From Polyangiaceae bacterium (GTDB taxonomy: Bacteria; Myxococcota_A; Polyangia; Polyangiales; Polyangiaceae), in assembly GCA_019637295.1 (NCBI GenBank), contig JAHBVX010000018.1, positions 1-64,000 of the forward strand: a stretch of DNA of 64,000 nt, given 5' to 3'. Made by a program: the position numbers and the translations under genes. Positions 26,462 through 34,799 of the stretch are shown piece by piece. Below the pieces are notes generated by a model, which worked only from the letters and a program-made list of their open reading frames with translations, ran no database searches and was not told the DNA's origin. Position 1 is the stretch's first letter; every line of letters begins with the position of its first letter.

Positions 26462-27481
26462 CTATCGCGCCTGGACCGCGACGATCGTCCAAGTGTCGAC
26501 GCGCTCACCCGAGCCGCCGCTCATGAGTGACGGGCTGGCGCGGGTCTTGACGCGCAGCAGGGGCTGGCCGCGGTCGTCGAACGCGAGCTCGAGTCCGTCG
26601 ACGGAGAGTCCGGACCCGTCGCTCCTCGTGGCGCCAAGCTGCGGTGAGGCGGTCGTCTCGCCGCTGCGCTCGAAGGCGAGGGGCTGATCGTCGAGGAGGC
26701 CGAAGGCCACGACGGTGGTCGTGGTGAAGGCGCCTCGCTCTCGTTCTAGGAGCACGATCCCGGTCGGGCGCTTTGCGGTCGGCGGCAAGACGAGTTGGGC
26801 GCCCCGCTCCAAGTGGCGCGCTTCCTGGACGGCGAGATCCACGGCGTGGACTGCGACCACTCTGCCTTCGAGGGGCCGCGGCGGACCAGCGCAGGCTCCC
26901 TTGCTGCAGGGTCGGACGGCTGCCAGCGAATAGACGCCTGCGCCGCTGCGACCACCGCGCAGGCCATAGCGGCGCTCGTCCGAGACGGCGGCGCCTTCGA
27001 CGGGCTGTGGCTGCGCGGGAAGCGCCGGCGTAGCGGCTGCTGGCGGGACGGCGGAGCACTCGTGGGCGCGCAGGATCGGGGCGCAGGTCCCATTGTGATG
27101 ATGGCCCACGACGAAGTCGGAGCCGGGGCGGGGACCGAGGGTGGCGCAGCGTTCGAGGTACTCTCGCTCGAGCCGCCAGGTGACCGGCTCGAGCTCGCCT
27201 TTCCAGGTCACGGACACGTGGCCGCCATCCACGTCCTCGAGCGACAGGATGCGGGCAGTGAAGGCATTGTACGGCTCAGCCGAAGGTCTGCAGCGACCGC
27301 CGGACACTTGAACTCGCTCGGCAGGTTCGGGGGCGGTGACGACCCGCTCGGCCGGCGCGCACGCCGCGAAGCACAGGGCGAGGAGCCCGAACACCGCGCT
27401 GGTCCGACTCCGGACCGCTCGCTGACGGGTCGGCTGTTCGCGTTGGCTGACGTCGACTACTCCGCTCACTTTGGACAGCAT
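26462..27481 (-). CDS. Predicted lipoprotein, unknown
   Basis: 339 residues from ATG 27481, chosen because the signal-like stretch SAVFGLLALCFAACAPAE (lipobox Cys about 41) lies near this start; the open frame continues upstream only as antisense-like text over the next gene. The mature part has RILSLEDVDGGHVSVTWKGE, a TWRLEREYLERC segment and a late beta-rich region (VVAVHAVDLAV, TTVVAFGLL). Its start overlaps the 3' end of the small lipoprotein gene by 16 bp. Function unknown. Confidence 0.6.
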   Translation of the reverse strand: MLSKVSGVVDVSQREQPTRQRAVRSRTSAVFGLLALCFAACAPAERVVTAPEPAERVQVSGGRCRPSAEPYNAFTARILSLEDVDGGHVSVTWKGELEPVTWRLEREYLERCATLGPRPGSDFVVGHHHNGTCAPILRAHECSAVPPAAATPALPAQPQPVEGAAVSDERRYGLRGGRSGAGVYSLAAVRPCSKGACAGPPRPLEGRVVAVHAVDLAVQEARHLERGAQLVLPPTAKRPTGIVLLERERGAFTTTTVVAFGLLDDQPLAFERSGETTASPQLGATRSDGSGLSVDGLELAFDDRGQPLLRVKTRASPSLMSGGSGERVDTWTIVAVQAR

Positions 27482-27747
27482 ACGGAGCCCTCGACTCCGA
27501 TGGGACCGCCCGCAGGCGCGACGATGTTCGCGATCGGTGCGCTGCCTCCGGGGCACACATAGTCTTGCCGCTGGGTGGCGCCGTCGCCGATGTCGCCCAC
27601 CACGTGGGCCCCGCGCGTCTCGCACTGCTCGGCGGACAGCTGCTCGCGCGCGCCGCCGGAGGGACGCTCCGCAGCGGGCGGGCTCCCGCAGCCCATCAGC
27701 TCGAGCGAAGTGATGCCCAGCACACCCATCATCAAGAGGACTCGCAT
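27466..27747 (-). CDS. Small lipoprotein, unknown
   Basis: 93 residues from ATG 27747. A signal peptide VLLMMGVLGITSLELMGC provides the lipobox. The mature part carries CETRGAHVVGDIGDGATQ, YVCPGG and a final VCCPK, so four Cys could pair. It overlaps the start of the downstream lipoprotein gene by 16 bp; both are probably on one mRNA. Confidence 0.65.
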   Translation of the reverse strand: MRVLLMMGVLGITSLELMGCGSPPAAERPSGGAREQLSAEQCETRGAHVVGDIGDGATQRQDYVCPGGSAPIANIVAPAGGPIGVEGSVCCPK

Positions 27748-27811
27748 GGCCCATGGATAGGCCCGGCACCGGGAGCTGACAAGTCAGGCACCGAGGGACG
27801 CAGGGCGGGGC

Positions 27812-28456
27812 CTAGAGCTCGGGAAGCCAAGCGTTGCCCACGTTGGGCGGGCCACCTTCCATCACGACCTCGAGGGCTTTCTCGTAGCTCCAGCGGTGGT
27901 GCCCGTTCAAGGTCACCTCGCCCTGCGCTGCCTTGTGCAGCCGGTCCACGATGTAGTCCACCGTCTCTGCGCTGGCCAGCCGGATCAGTGTGTTGGGCAG
28001 GATCGCGTGGAGGGACAATGCCGAGCCCCCGATCGCGCGCGCGCTCTGGGACTCGAACCACTGGCAGATGCGCGGCACGTCCGAGGGCGAGCCGAGCTTG
28101 CCTACCAGCTCGAGCATGAACTTGTGGCGTCTGTCACCGTGATCCTTGCCTGCGAATAGCTGGTCGATGAGCAGCGGCACCACGTCACGCTGATTCATTC
28201 GGAGCAGCAGCCGCCCCGCCGCGAGGAACAGGCTCGCGCGCGAAGACTCGTGTTTGTAGTTCTTGGGAAAGGGCGTGCGAAACACCTCTGCCGCGCGTCG
28301 TCCCCACAGCGGATCCGGCGGCGCCTTGGACTTCGACGTGACGAGGTTCGCCAGGACGTTCGTCGCCGCGTCCATGCCCTCTGCATCCGTGAGCGCCTCG
28401 GGCTCGAACAGCGCCGCCGTCGCAGCAGGGTCCAACCTCCGGCGCCGGGCTGCCAT
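27812..28456 (-). CDS. Hypothetical helical protein
   Basis: 214 residues from ATG 28456; an upstream GTG at 28474 is also in frame. No signal peptide. Helical segments such as AGRLLLRMNQRDVVPLLIDQ, FMLELVGKLGSPSDVPRICQ and ILPNTLIRLASAETVDYIVD suggest HEAT-like helical repeats. No family recognised. Upstream lies the second copy of the structured repeat. Confidence 0.55.
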   Translation of the reverse strand: MAARRRRLDPAATAALFEPEALTDAEGMDAATNVLANLVTSKSKAPPDPLWGRRAAEVFRTPFPKNYKHESSRASLFLAAGRLLLRMNQRDVVPLLIDQLFAGKDHGDRRHKFMLELVGKLGSPSDVPRICQWFESQSARAIGGSALSLHAILPNTLIRLASAETVDYIVDRLHKAAQGEVTLNGHHRWSYEKALEVVMEGGPPNVGNAWLPEL

Positions 28457-28595
28457 GAGCCAAGCCTGCCACACCGCGGTGAGGTTTCCTCGTGAACCTC
28501 ACCCCCGTGTCGCCAGCAGCCAGCCATGCCGCTGCGCGGCGCGGTGAGCGCAAGGCCGAGTACTTCGGTCGAAATGGCCTCGTCACACTGGTCGT

Positions 28596-28669
28596 CTGCC
28601 GCCCCACACCCCGCCCGGGGTCCCCAACCCCGCGCCGCTGCTGTTCCATGCAGTGGAAAGCCGCTGTAA
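28596..28669. repeat. Structured repeat, copy 2 (inverted, partial)
   Basis: 74 bp matching 17382-17455 on the opposite strand with only a handful of mismatches, including CAGCGGCTTTCCACTGCATG and the GC hairpins. The outer inverted end of copy 1 at 17540-17557 is absent, so this is a partial copy. It lies 11 bp before the lipoprotein start at 28680. Confidence 0.8.
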
Positions 28670-28679
28670 CCTCGGGCCA

Positions 28680-29141
28680 ATGGTCATCGCCGACTTCATG
28701 GCCGCGTCGCTGCTGGTGAGTCTCGGCGCCGGAGGCTGCACTCCGCGGCGAGCCGCCCTGGCTCCGGACACGCTCCCACCCGCGACTGTCGGCAGCGCCG
28801 AAGCCGTACCCGGTGGAGCCGCGGGCCCCGCCCCGCTCGCGACTGCGGCGACGCGCTGCACGCCGGGCAGCTTCTCGTACCTGGGGTTCGAGGGAAGGGG
28901 CGTGCCCACGCGAAAGCAGGCAGAGGAGATCACCCGGCTGCTGCCGGGCGCTGCCGTGGTGCTCGTGGAGGAAGGCAAGCTCGGCGTCATCCTGGCAGGG
29001 GACTACTCGAGCGAGCTTCGAGCGCGGCACGAAGCGGCCGGGCGCGCCATCGGCTGGGAGGGCAACGTGGTCGACTTCCCGATGGTCGCCGCGGACTGCT
29101 CACTCCAGTTCAAGCAGCCACCACCACTGCCCTCGCCCTGA
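28680..29141 (+). CDS. Predicted lipoprotein, unknown
   Basis: 153 residues from ATG 28680; a second in-frame ATG at 28695 is possible. A short hydrophobic segment ends SLGAGGC (lipobox). After an Ala/Pro linker, the mature domain has YLGFEGRGVPTRKQAEEI, PGAAVVLVEEGKLGVILAG and a C-terminal MVAADCSLQF. It is a small alpha/beta-looking domain without a recognised family. Confidence 0.6.
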   Translation: MVIADFMAASLLVSLGAGGCTPRRAALAPDTLPPATVGSAEAVPGGAAGPAPLATAATRCTPGSFSYLGFEGRGVPTRKQAEEITRLLPGAAVVLVEEGKLGVILAGDYSSELRARHEAAGRAIGWEGNVVDFPMVAADCSLQFKQPPPLPSP

Positions 29142-29228
29142 CGACCTCGGCTTGCGGGCAAGTCGCGCGAAGTCTCGTGTACGATGATTCCAACGGCATC
29201 GCGGTTCGAGTATCCTGAACCGAACCGA

Positions 29229-29726
29229 ATGAACGACTCGACGGTGCGGCGCGCGGCGATCGCGATGGCGTTGCTGGGGCTACTGGCGGGCTGCGCGAGC
29301 TCCGGAACGAGCGCCGGGCGCCCTGCGCAAGGCGGCAAGTCCGGGGGCGGGTCGGCGGCGACGCTCGACGCCAGGGGCGGGTTCGGGGCCCTGCGGCTGG
29401 GCATGGCCGCTAGTGACATTCCCGGCTCTCCCGCCGAGCCAGAGGCGGGCTACACGGACTTGCTTCCGCTCGACTACGGCGGCATCGCGCTCGACGCCGT
29501 GTACTTCTTCAGCGCCGGGAAGTTGGACGGCGTGGCCTTCAACACCAAGCGGCCCGAGGACTGCGAGCTGTTGCGCAAGGCGCTCGAGGCGGAGCTCGGT
29601 CCGCCCGGCAAGACCGAGGCGACGGACGAGGGTGGTACCAGCTACGAGTGGCGCGGCAGCTCGGCGCAGCTGACGTTGGACATGATCGACGGCCTCTGCA
29701 TCGGCAGTTTCGGACCCAAGCGCTAG
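29229..29726 (+). CDS. Predicted lipoprotein, unknown
   Basis: 165 residues from ATG 29229. Signal peptide AIAMALLGLLAGC gives the lipobox. The mature part reads GFGALRLGMAASDI, IALDAVYFFSAGKLDGVAF and GGTSYEWRGSSAQLTLDMID, a pattern like small beta proteins that compare observed and expected strand pairs, but no family is assigned. Confidence 0.65.
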   Translation: MNDSTVRRAAIAMALLGLLAGCASSGTSAGRPAQGGKSGGGSAATLDARGGFGALRLGMAASDIPGSPAEPEAGYTDLLPLDYGGIALDAVYFFSAGKLDGVAFNTKRPEDCELLRKALEAELGPPGKTEATDEGGTSYEWRGSSAQLTLDMIDGLCIGSFGPKR

Positions 29727-29773
29727 GCCCGCTCGCCTCGGATGCCGCTCCGCCGACGCGGGCGAACGACGGC

Positions 29774-30757
29774 TCAGGGTTCGCTGCCTGCGCCCAGCGC
29801 GCGCCAAGCGGCCGCCAGCCGCAGACCGCGAGCGGCCTGTGCGACGCCGAGCAGCGGCCGATCCCGCTGCCAGCGCTCCCGCGTCTCGGCGTCCACGGTT
29901 GCCCATTCAGCCTCGCTCGAGGCCACGAGCGCCTGAGTTTGCGCGAGCAACCCCGCGAGCGCGACGTGCCCTTCCGGCGCGGACGGATCGAGCGCCGCCG
30001 CCCCCGTTAGGCCGAGCGCGATCGCGGCGGCCTGCTCGAAGAACGCGCGCGGCCAGCCGCTCCGCCCCGCCACGCCGACGAGCCACCCGAGGCAGGCGGC
30101 GTGCACGTGGATGTCCTCGATGGTGCGAAACGGTTTCAGATAGACGTCGTAGCCGTCCCCCGGGAGCACGTCTGTCGCCGTCACGGGCGCGTCGTGAAAC
30201 ACGACCTCCGCGTGACCGATCTCCGGCGCGAAGGGCAGGTCTGGTCGGCGAGTGATGCGCACGCCTGCGCCGCTGGTCCGAACGCGCACCAATCGCAGTC
30301 GATTCTTCCCGGACTCGAGCCGCCCCTCGCTCGCGACCACGAACAGGACATCCGCCTCGTCAGCGAGCGTCGCAAACGTCTTACTCCCGTCGAGCGTGGC
30401 CGCCCCGGTGGCATCGCGTCGCAGCAGCGTGGCGATCGAACTCGGGTGCGCGCCACCAGCCTCCGTCGCACACAATCCCGCGATCACACCTTCCGTCAAG
30501 CTCGGCACCAAGGCTCGAAGGGCAGCGCCATAGCCCGCAGCGAACGCGAGCCCGAGGCGATCGGCGAAGAAGCCTCCGACGACGGCGCGCTCCAGCAGGC
30601 TCATTCCCGCGGTGAATCGCTCGAGGCTCGCGAGCCAGCCCCGCACCGAGCCCTCCCACGGCAGCGGCGGCGGTGCGGGTGAAGCCAGTACGGCGTGGAG
30701 GGTGGCGGAGCCTGGCACGGGCAGAGTGTAGCCGACCGGGCTGGAGCGATGCGTCAC
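29774..30757 (-). CDS. Acyl-CoA dehydrogenase-like protein
   Basis: About 327 residues. Features of the acyl-CoA dehydrogenase fold: helical start (WLASLERFTAGMSLLERAVVG), CATEAGGAHPSS and GSKTFATLADEADVLFVV for the FAD/beta domain, VVFHDAPVTATDVLPG, and a C-terminal helical domain. The family is usually near 380 residues, and the catalytic Glu region (typically YGG..GY.E) is not recognisable, so activity is doubtful. GTG 30757 is taken as start because the frame further upstream is antisense to the small gene at 30807-31046; other starts are possible. Confidence 0.6.
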   Translation of the reverse strand: MTHRSSPVGYTLPVPGSATLHAVLASPAPPPLPWEGSVRGWLASLERFTAGMSLLERAVVGGFFADRLGLAFAAGYGAALRALVPSLTEGVIAGLCATEAGGAHPSSIATLLRRDATGAATLDGSKTFATLADEADVLFVVASEGRLESGKNRLRLVRVRTSGAGVRITRRPDLPFAPEIGHAEVVFHDAPVTATDVLPGDGYDVYLKPFRTIEDIHVHAACLGWLVGVAGRSGWPRAFFEQAAAIALGLTGAAALDPSAPEGHVALAGLLAQTQALVASSEAEWATVDAETRERWQRDRPLLGVAQAARGLRLAAAWRALGAGSEP

Positions 30758-30806
30758 GCGCGGACATGGCCCCGCCGTCACCGCGCCGCACCAACCCCAG
30801 GCAGCG

Positions 30807-31046
30807 TCAGCGCGTGGCCTGCATCGCGCGGGCGTGAGCGATCGTCGCTTCGGCCTCGGCGATGATGTCCGTGAGTAGCTGGGGGGCCTGGGGTGGTCCA
30901 GGGTTGCGCCATACACCTCGGAGCTGACCGAGGCGTCGCGTCACGACGCGCTGCACGTTCAGCGCAGAACCGAGCCTGCCGGCCAGAGCTCCGTCGTCCG
31001 TTCCGTCCGAGTCTCGGTCGTCGATGATGTCGCGGTCAGTCGGCAT
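30807..31046 (-). CDS. Small acidic protein, unknown
   Basis: 79 residues from ATG 31046, preceded by GGAGAA at a proper distance. The N-terminus is Asp-rich (TDRDIIDDRDSDGTDD), followed by two helices (GRLGSALNVQRVVTRRLGQL; LTDIIAEAEATIAHARAM). It diverges from the kinase-FGE gene across about 114 bp. Confidence 0.5.
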   Translation of the reverse strand: MPTDRDIIDDRDSDGTDDGALAGRLGSALNVQRVVTRRLGQLRGVWRNPGPPQAPQLLTDIIAEAEATIAHARAMQATR

Positions 31047-31160
31047 GGTTCGTTCTCCACGTTGGCGTGCGATCACGAGTTCGCTTCACTCGCAGCGCGA
31101 GTCAACGATACCCCGCCAGGAGGCTTACCCTCCCGGCACCGCGGATCTAACATCGCCTCG

Positions 31161-33707
31161 ATGGTGGATGGCAAGGGGAAACTCCCTCGAGTGATGGACC
31201 CTCACGCGGTGGTCCAGACACTCGTATCGGGCACCGCCCCGACGCCGTCCCTGACGTCGGGAGTTCGAGTCGTGACGGCGGATCCCACCGCGCCGACACA
31301 GGCTGCGGTCCCGCGTGCCGCACACGACGCCGTCCAGCGAGATGCGGTCACGGTCATGGCGGGACGCGCTGACGATGCTCGAGCGGACTCCGGCTCGCTC
31401 GCGCGCTACGATCCGCTCTCCGAGTTGGGTCGGGGCGGGATGGGCCTGGTGCGCGAGGCGTTCGATCGTTTGCTTGGGCGCCATGTGGCGATCAAGTCGC
31501 TGCTGAGCAGCGACCAAGACGATGCATCTCTGCTCGTCGCGGAAGCTCAGGTGTGTGCGCAGCTCGAGCATCCGAGCATCGTGCCGCTCTACGATCTCGA
31601 CTGCGACGAGAACGGTATCCCCTGCTACACGATGCGGGTCGTTCGAGGACGCAGCTTGAGTGAAGTGCTCGGCGAGCGTGCGTCGGGGGAAGCGCCCTTC
31701 CCGTTGGCTCGGCTGCTGGGCGTGTTTCGCCAAGTGTGTCTCGCGGTCGACTACGCCCACAGCCGCGGCGTCGTGCATCGCGATCTCAAGCCGGCCAACA
31801 TCGTCCTGGGCGAGTTCGGCGAAGTGTACGTCGTCGACTGGGGGATCGCGCGGGTGCTGGAGGGAGCGTCGGTGCGGCCCATCAGTGCGTCACCTCGGAT
31901 CGCGGGCACTCCAGGCTACATGGCCCCGGAGCAGGTGGAGGGCGACGACCTGGACGGTCGCGCCGACGTGTTTGCGCTGGGCGTGATGCTCTACGAGCTC
32001 CTCTCCGGTGTCCGTCCGTTCGAGAGCGATAGCCTGCGGTCCGTGGTCGACCGTCGAGCGGTCATGGTGCGCACCCCACCGAGCCGGGTGGACCCGGAAC
32101 GCCAGGTGCCGCCGGCGTTCGACATGCTGGTGCTCGCTTGCCTCAGCCCGGATCCGATCGGGCGACCGGGACGCGCGCGGGCGATCGCCAGCGCGATCGA
32201 CGAGTTCTTGGATGGCGAGCGGGCACGCGTCGAGCGGGAGCGGGAGGCCTGCGAGTATGCCGCCGCGGGGGATGGCGCGCGAAGCGAGCAAGAGGCGCTG
32301 GAGGCAAGGGCGGCCGCGATCGACGCTGAGGCGGAGCGAGCGCTCGCCGAGCTTCACCCCTGGCAGGACGCAGACGACAAGCTCGACGCCTGGCGAGCCA
32401 AGTCCCGAGCGCGCGCGCTGCGCGCAGACGCTGCCCGCGCCCGTGCCCGGGCCGAGACCGCATACGCTCGGGCGCTCGGGCGCGTGGCTGAGCATGCTCA
32501 GGCGCGCCGGGGACTCGCCCGCTTGTACTTCACGCAGCTGGTCGATGCGGAGCGCAACGGCGACGAAGAGAGCGTCGTCGAACTGCTGGACCTGGCCCGC
32601 GCTTACGACGACGGCGAGCTATCCCTGGAGCTGTCCAACGAAGGACGGCTCGTGGTCGAGTCGCAGCCGCGAAGCGCCGTCGTCACGATTCAACGCTACG
32701 AACCGGCCGGTCCGCTGTTGGTGCTCGGCGCGCCTCGCGAGCTGGGTCGGACGCCCACCTCTGCCGAACGGTTTGCCGCAGGGAGCTACCTGATCGTGGC
32801 GCGCACCGGCGACCAAGAAGTGCGTTATCCAATCGTTGTCAGGCGTGCACGGCAGCACTTGCTGCGACTGCGCGTGCCCGAGCCGGGTGAGCTACCACCC
32901 GACATGGTCCTGGTGCCTGGTGGGCCGTTCCTGGCAAGTCCGCGCGACGCCAAGCTCGAGACCCTCGAGCTGCCGGACTTCGCGATCGCGCGGTTCCAGG
33001 TGCGCATCCGCGAGTACACGCGATTCCTCGATGACCTCACGGAGGCGGAGCGAGCGCGTCACATGCCCGCCGCGATCGACGCGGGTCAGCCCTATCTGGT
33101 GCGCGGCGCCGGCGGTTGGTCGCTCGGGCCCACCGTGCTCGAGGGACCGGGTCGTGGTCGCGTCCCCGCCAGCACCGAGCTCGACCTTCCGGTCGCGAAC
33201 GTGCGTTGGTACGACGCGCTCGCTTACGCTCGGTGGCGGGCGCGACGCGAAGGGCATCCCTTTCGCTTGCCCAGCGATCTCGAGTGGGAGAAGGCGATGC
33301 GTGGCGCCGATGGACGGGTCTTCTCGATGGGCATGACGCTCGACCCGTCGTTCGCCAAGCTGCGCGAGTCCAGGCCCGAGGCCTCTCAGCCCGAGCCCGT
33401 CGGCAGCTTCCCTCTGGACGAGTCCCCCTACGGGGTGCGCGATCTGGCGGGAGGCGTGGGGGACTGGACCAACACGTCGCCCGACGGGGCGCCCCTGCCG
33501 TCGCTGGAGGAGGCGGGCACGCCGGAGGCCGACGAGCGCCAGGTGATTTGGCGCGGAGGTACCTGGTCGAGCACGGCGTACGCGCCGCGCGTCGCACGCG
33601 TCACGCAGCCCCTACGCTCCTGGGCGGGCTGGATCGGATTTCGTCTGGCGCTGAGCCTATCGGGACAGCCTAGCTCGAAGCTATTGACCGAGCCGATGCG
33701 AGATTGA
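31161..33707 (+). CDS. Ser/Thr protein kinase fused to FGE-sulfatase domain
   Basis: 848 residues from ATG 31161. Kinase domain about 80-340: LGRGGMGLV, Lys about 110 in HVAIKSLL, HRDLKPAN (about 206-213), VDWG (about 226), GTPGYMAPEQ. Residues 350-470 are Ala/Glu/Arg-rich coiled coil. A PEGA-like beta segment (SQPRSAVVTIQRYEP) lies at about 495-575. From about 582 an FGE/SUMF1 domain follows (DMVLVPGGPFLA, FQVRIREYTRFLDD, FRLPSDLEWEKAMRG, GVRDLAGGVGDWT, WRGGTWSS, GWIGFRLAL). The kinase with C-terminal FGE layout is recurrent in myxobacteria; the second domain probably binds rather than oxidises. There is no transmembrane segment, so it is a soluble cytoplasmic kinase. Confidence 0.9.
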   Translation: MVDGKGKLPRVMDPHAVVQTLVSGTAPTPSLTSGVRVVTADPTAPTQAAVPRAAHDAVQRDAVTVMAGRADDARADSGSLARYDPLSELGRGGMGLVREAFDRLLGRHVAIKSLLSSDQDDASLLVAEAQVCAQLEHPSIVPLYDLDCDENGIPCYTMRVVRGRSLSEVLGERASGEAPFPLARLLGVFRQVCLAVDYAHSRGVVHRDLKPANIVLGEFGEVYVVDWGIARVLEGASVRPISASPRIAGTPGYMAPEQVEGDDLDGRADVFALGVMLYELLSGVRPFESDSLRSVVDRRAVMVRTPPSRVDPERQVPPAFDMLVLACLSPDPIGRPGRARAIASAIDEFLDGERARVEREREACEYAAAGDGARSEQEALEARAAAIDAEAERALAELHPWQDADDKLDAWRAKSRARALRADAARARARAETAYARALGRVAEHAQARRGLARLYFTQLVDAERNGDEESVVELLDLARAYDDGELSLELSNEGRLVVESQPRSAVVTIQRYEPAGPLLVLGAPRELGRTPTSAERFAAGSYLIVARTGDQEVRYPIVVRRARQHLLRLRVPEPGELPPDMVLVPGGPFLASPRDAKLETLELPDFAIARFQVRIREYTRFLDDLTEAERARHMPAAIDAGQPYLVRGAGGWSLGPTVLEGPGRGRVPASTELDLPVANVRWYDALAYARWRARREGHPFRLPSDLEWEKAMRGADGRVFSMGMTLDPSFAKLRESRPEASQPEPVGSFPLDESPYGVRDLAGGVGDWTNTSPDGAPLPSLEEAGTPEADERQVIWRGGTWSSTAYAPRVARVTQPLRSWAGWIGFRLALSLSGQPSSKLLTEPMRD

Positions 33708-33708
33708 T

Positions 33709-33858
33709 CTAACTCGAAGGAGACGCCTCGGCGCGCCCCTCGAGGAACCAGAGCGGCAAACGCCCCTTGCCGTTGACCTCGACCTCACCGCGAAAGGCGA
33801 ACTCGCACTTCCCCTCTAGCAGCTCGTGCGTCGCCTCACTGACCTGGATTCGTTGAAC
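33709..33858 (-). pseudogene. Class III adenylate cyclase, C-terminal remnant
   Basis: The last 49 codons of the minus frame read VQRIQVSEATHELLEG, FAFRGEVEVNGKGRLPLWFL and a polar tail. This is the C-terminal end of class III nucleotide cyclase domains (R.Q.S..T...L, RG...VKGKG...T..L). Upstream the frame is not cyclase-like, so the catalytic core is gone. The stop lies 2 bp after the kinase-FGE gene end. Confidence 0.55.
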
Positions 33859-34046
33859 GCGGGGCGCGCGGCCTGGGCGAGCTCCTCGTCTGCGGCAACG
33901 CGCGCGAGCACCCAGTCGAACGTCGCCGGGCGTTCGCGCGCGACTGCCTCCCTCCCACCCCTTGCGTTCTGGCGGCGCCGGTGGCGTACTGTGGTCGGGC
34001 GCGGCGGAATCAGTGGGGCCACGGTGTTGCGAGCGAAGCCAAGACA

Positions 34047-34727
34047 GTGATTGCTCATCCGAGAGCCGCAGCGTGGTTCGCGCTGACACTGGTCGCACTC
34101 AGCGCCGAGGTCGCGCGCGCGGACGAGCCCACCGCGCCGCCGCCCGCCACCGCGGCGCCGCCCGCTACCGCGCCGCCGCCCGCTACCGCGCCGCCGCCCG
34201 CTACCGCGCCGCCGCCTCCTCCTGGCGCCGTGCCGCCAGCGTACCCGTACCCGTACCCGTACCCGTACCCGTATCACCCGTACCCGCAGCAGCCGCCCGT
34301 GGATCCGCGACCCAAAGTGCTGCCTTACGTCGAGGGCGAGCCTGCGCCCCAGGGCTACCGGCTCGAGTCGTCGAACCTGCGGGGAGCCGTCATCGCTGGC
34401 GGGATCCTGGGCGGCACCACCTATGGGGTGAACTTGCTGGTGGCCAGCGTCGTGTCGGCTTACTCGGACGAGTCGGACTGGCGCCTCGTCATGATGTACA
34501 CGCCCGGCTTGGGAACCTGGGGGTTCGTCCCCGACGTGTGCTCGGAAGAGCGGGGCGCCTGCTCCTGGCTGATTATTCACTCGGCCGCGCACACCACCGG
34601 TGTCCTCCTGTTCGTCTACGGTCTGGCAGAGCGCAAGAAGCGCTATGTGCTCGAGGCCTCGTCGCTGACGCTGGCCCCCGTGGTGGGCACCTCCACGGTC
34701 GGGCTCGGGCTCAGCGGTCAGTTCTGA
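34047..34727 (+). CDS. Exported Pro/Tyr-rich protein with membrane segments
   Basis: 226 residues from GTG 34047. A signal peptide ends near ARA|DEP. Residues 28-58 are PPPATA repeats and 66-83 are a YP-repeat (YPYPYPYPY), both encoded by tandem DNA. The following domain begins YRLESSNLRGAVIAGGILGG and contains hydrophobic stretches (NLLVASVVSAYS, WLIIHSAAHTTGVLLFVYG, LTLAPVVGTSTVGLGL). It probably sits in the envelope; no family recognised. Confidence 0.65.
   Translation: MIAHPRAAAWFALTLVALSAEVARADEPTAPPPATAAPPATAPPPATAPPPATAPPPPPGAVPPAYPYPYPYPYPYHPYPQQPPVDPRPKVLPYVEGEPAPQGYRLESSNLRGAVIAGGILGGTTYGVNLLVASVVSAYSDESDWRLVMMYTPGLGTWGFVPDVCSEERGACSWLIIHSAAHTTGVLLFVYGLAERKKRYVLEASSLTLAPVVGTSTVGLGLSGQF
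34138..34290. repeat. Tandem coding repeats (PPPATA and YP)
   Basis: 18-bp units (CCGCCCGCTACCGCG core) followed, after a Pro-rich spacer, by 6-bp TACCCG units encoding YP. Unit identity suggests recent slippage; the length may vary. Confidence 0.75.
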
Positions 34728-34799
34728 GGCAGCCAGCGGGGCCTGGCTGGGCACCGCCGGTGGACAGGGCTGCCCATTCGCTGGAACATCCCGGACGCG

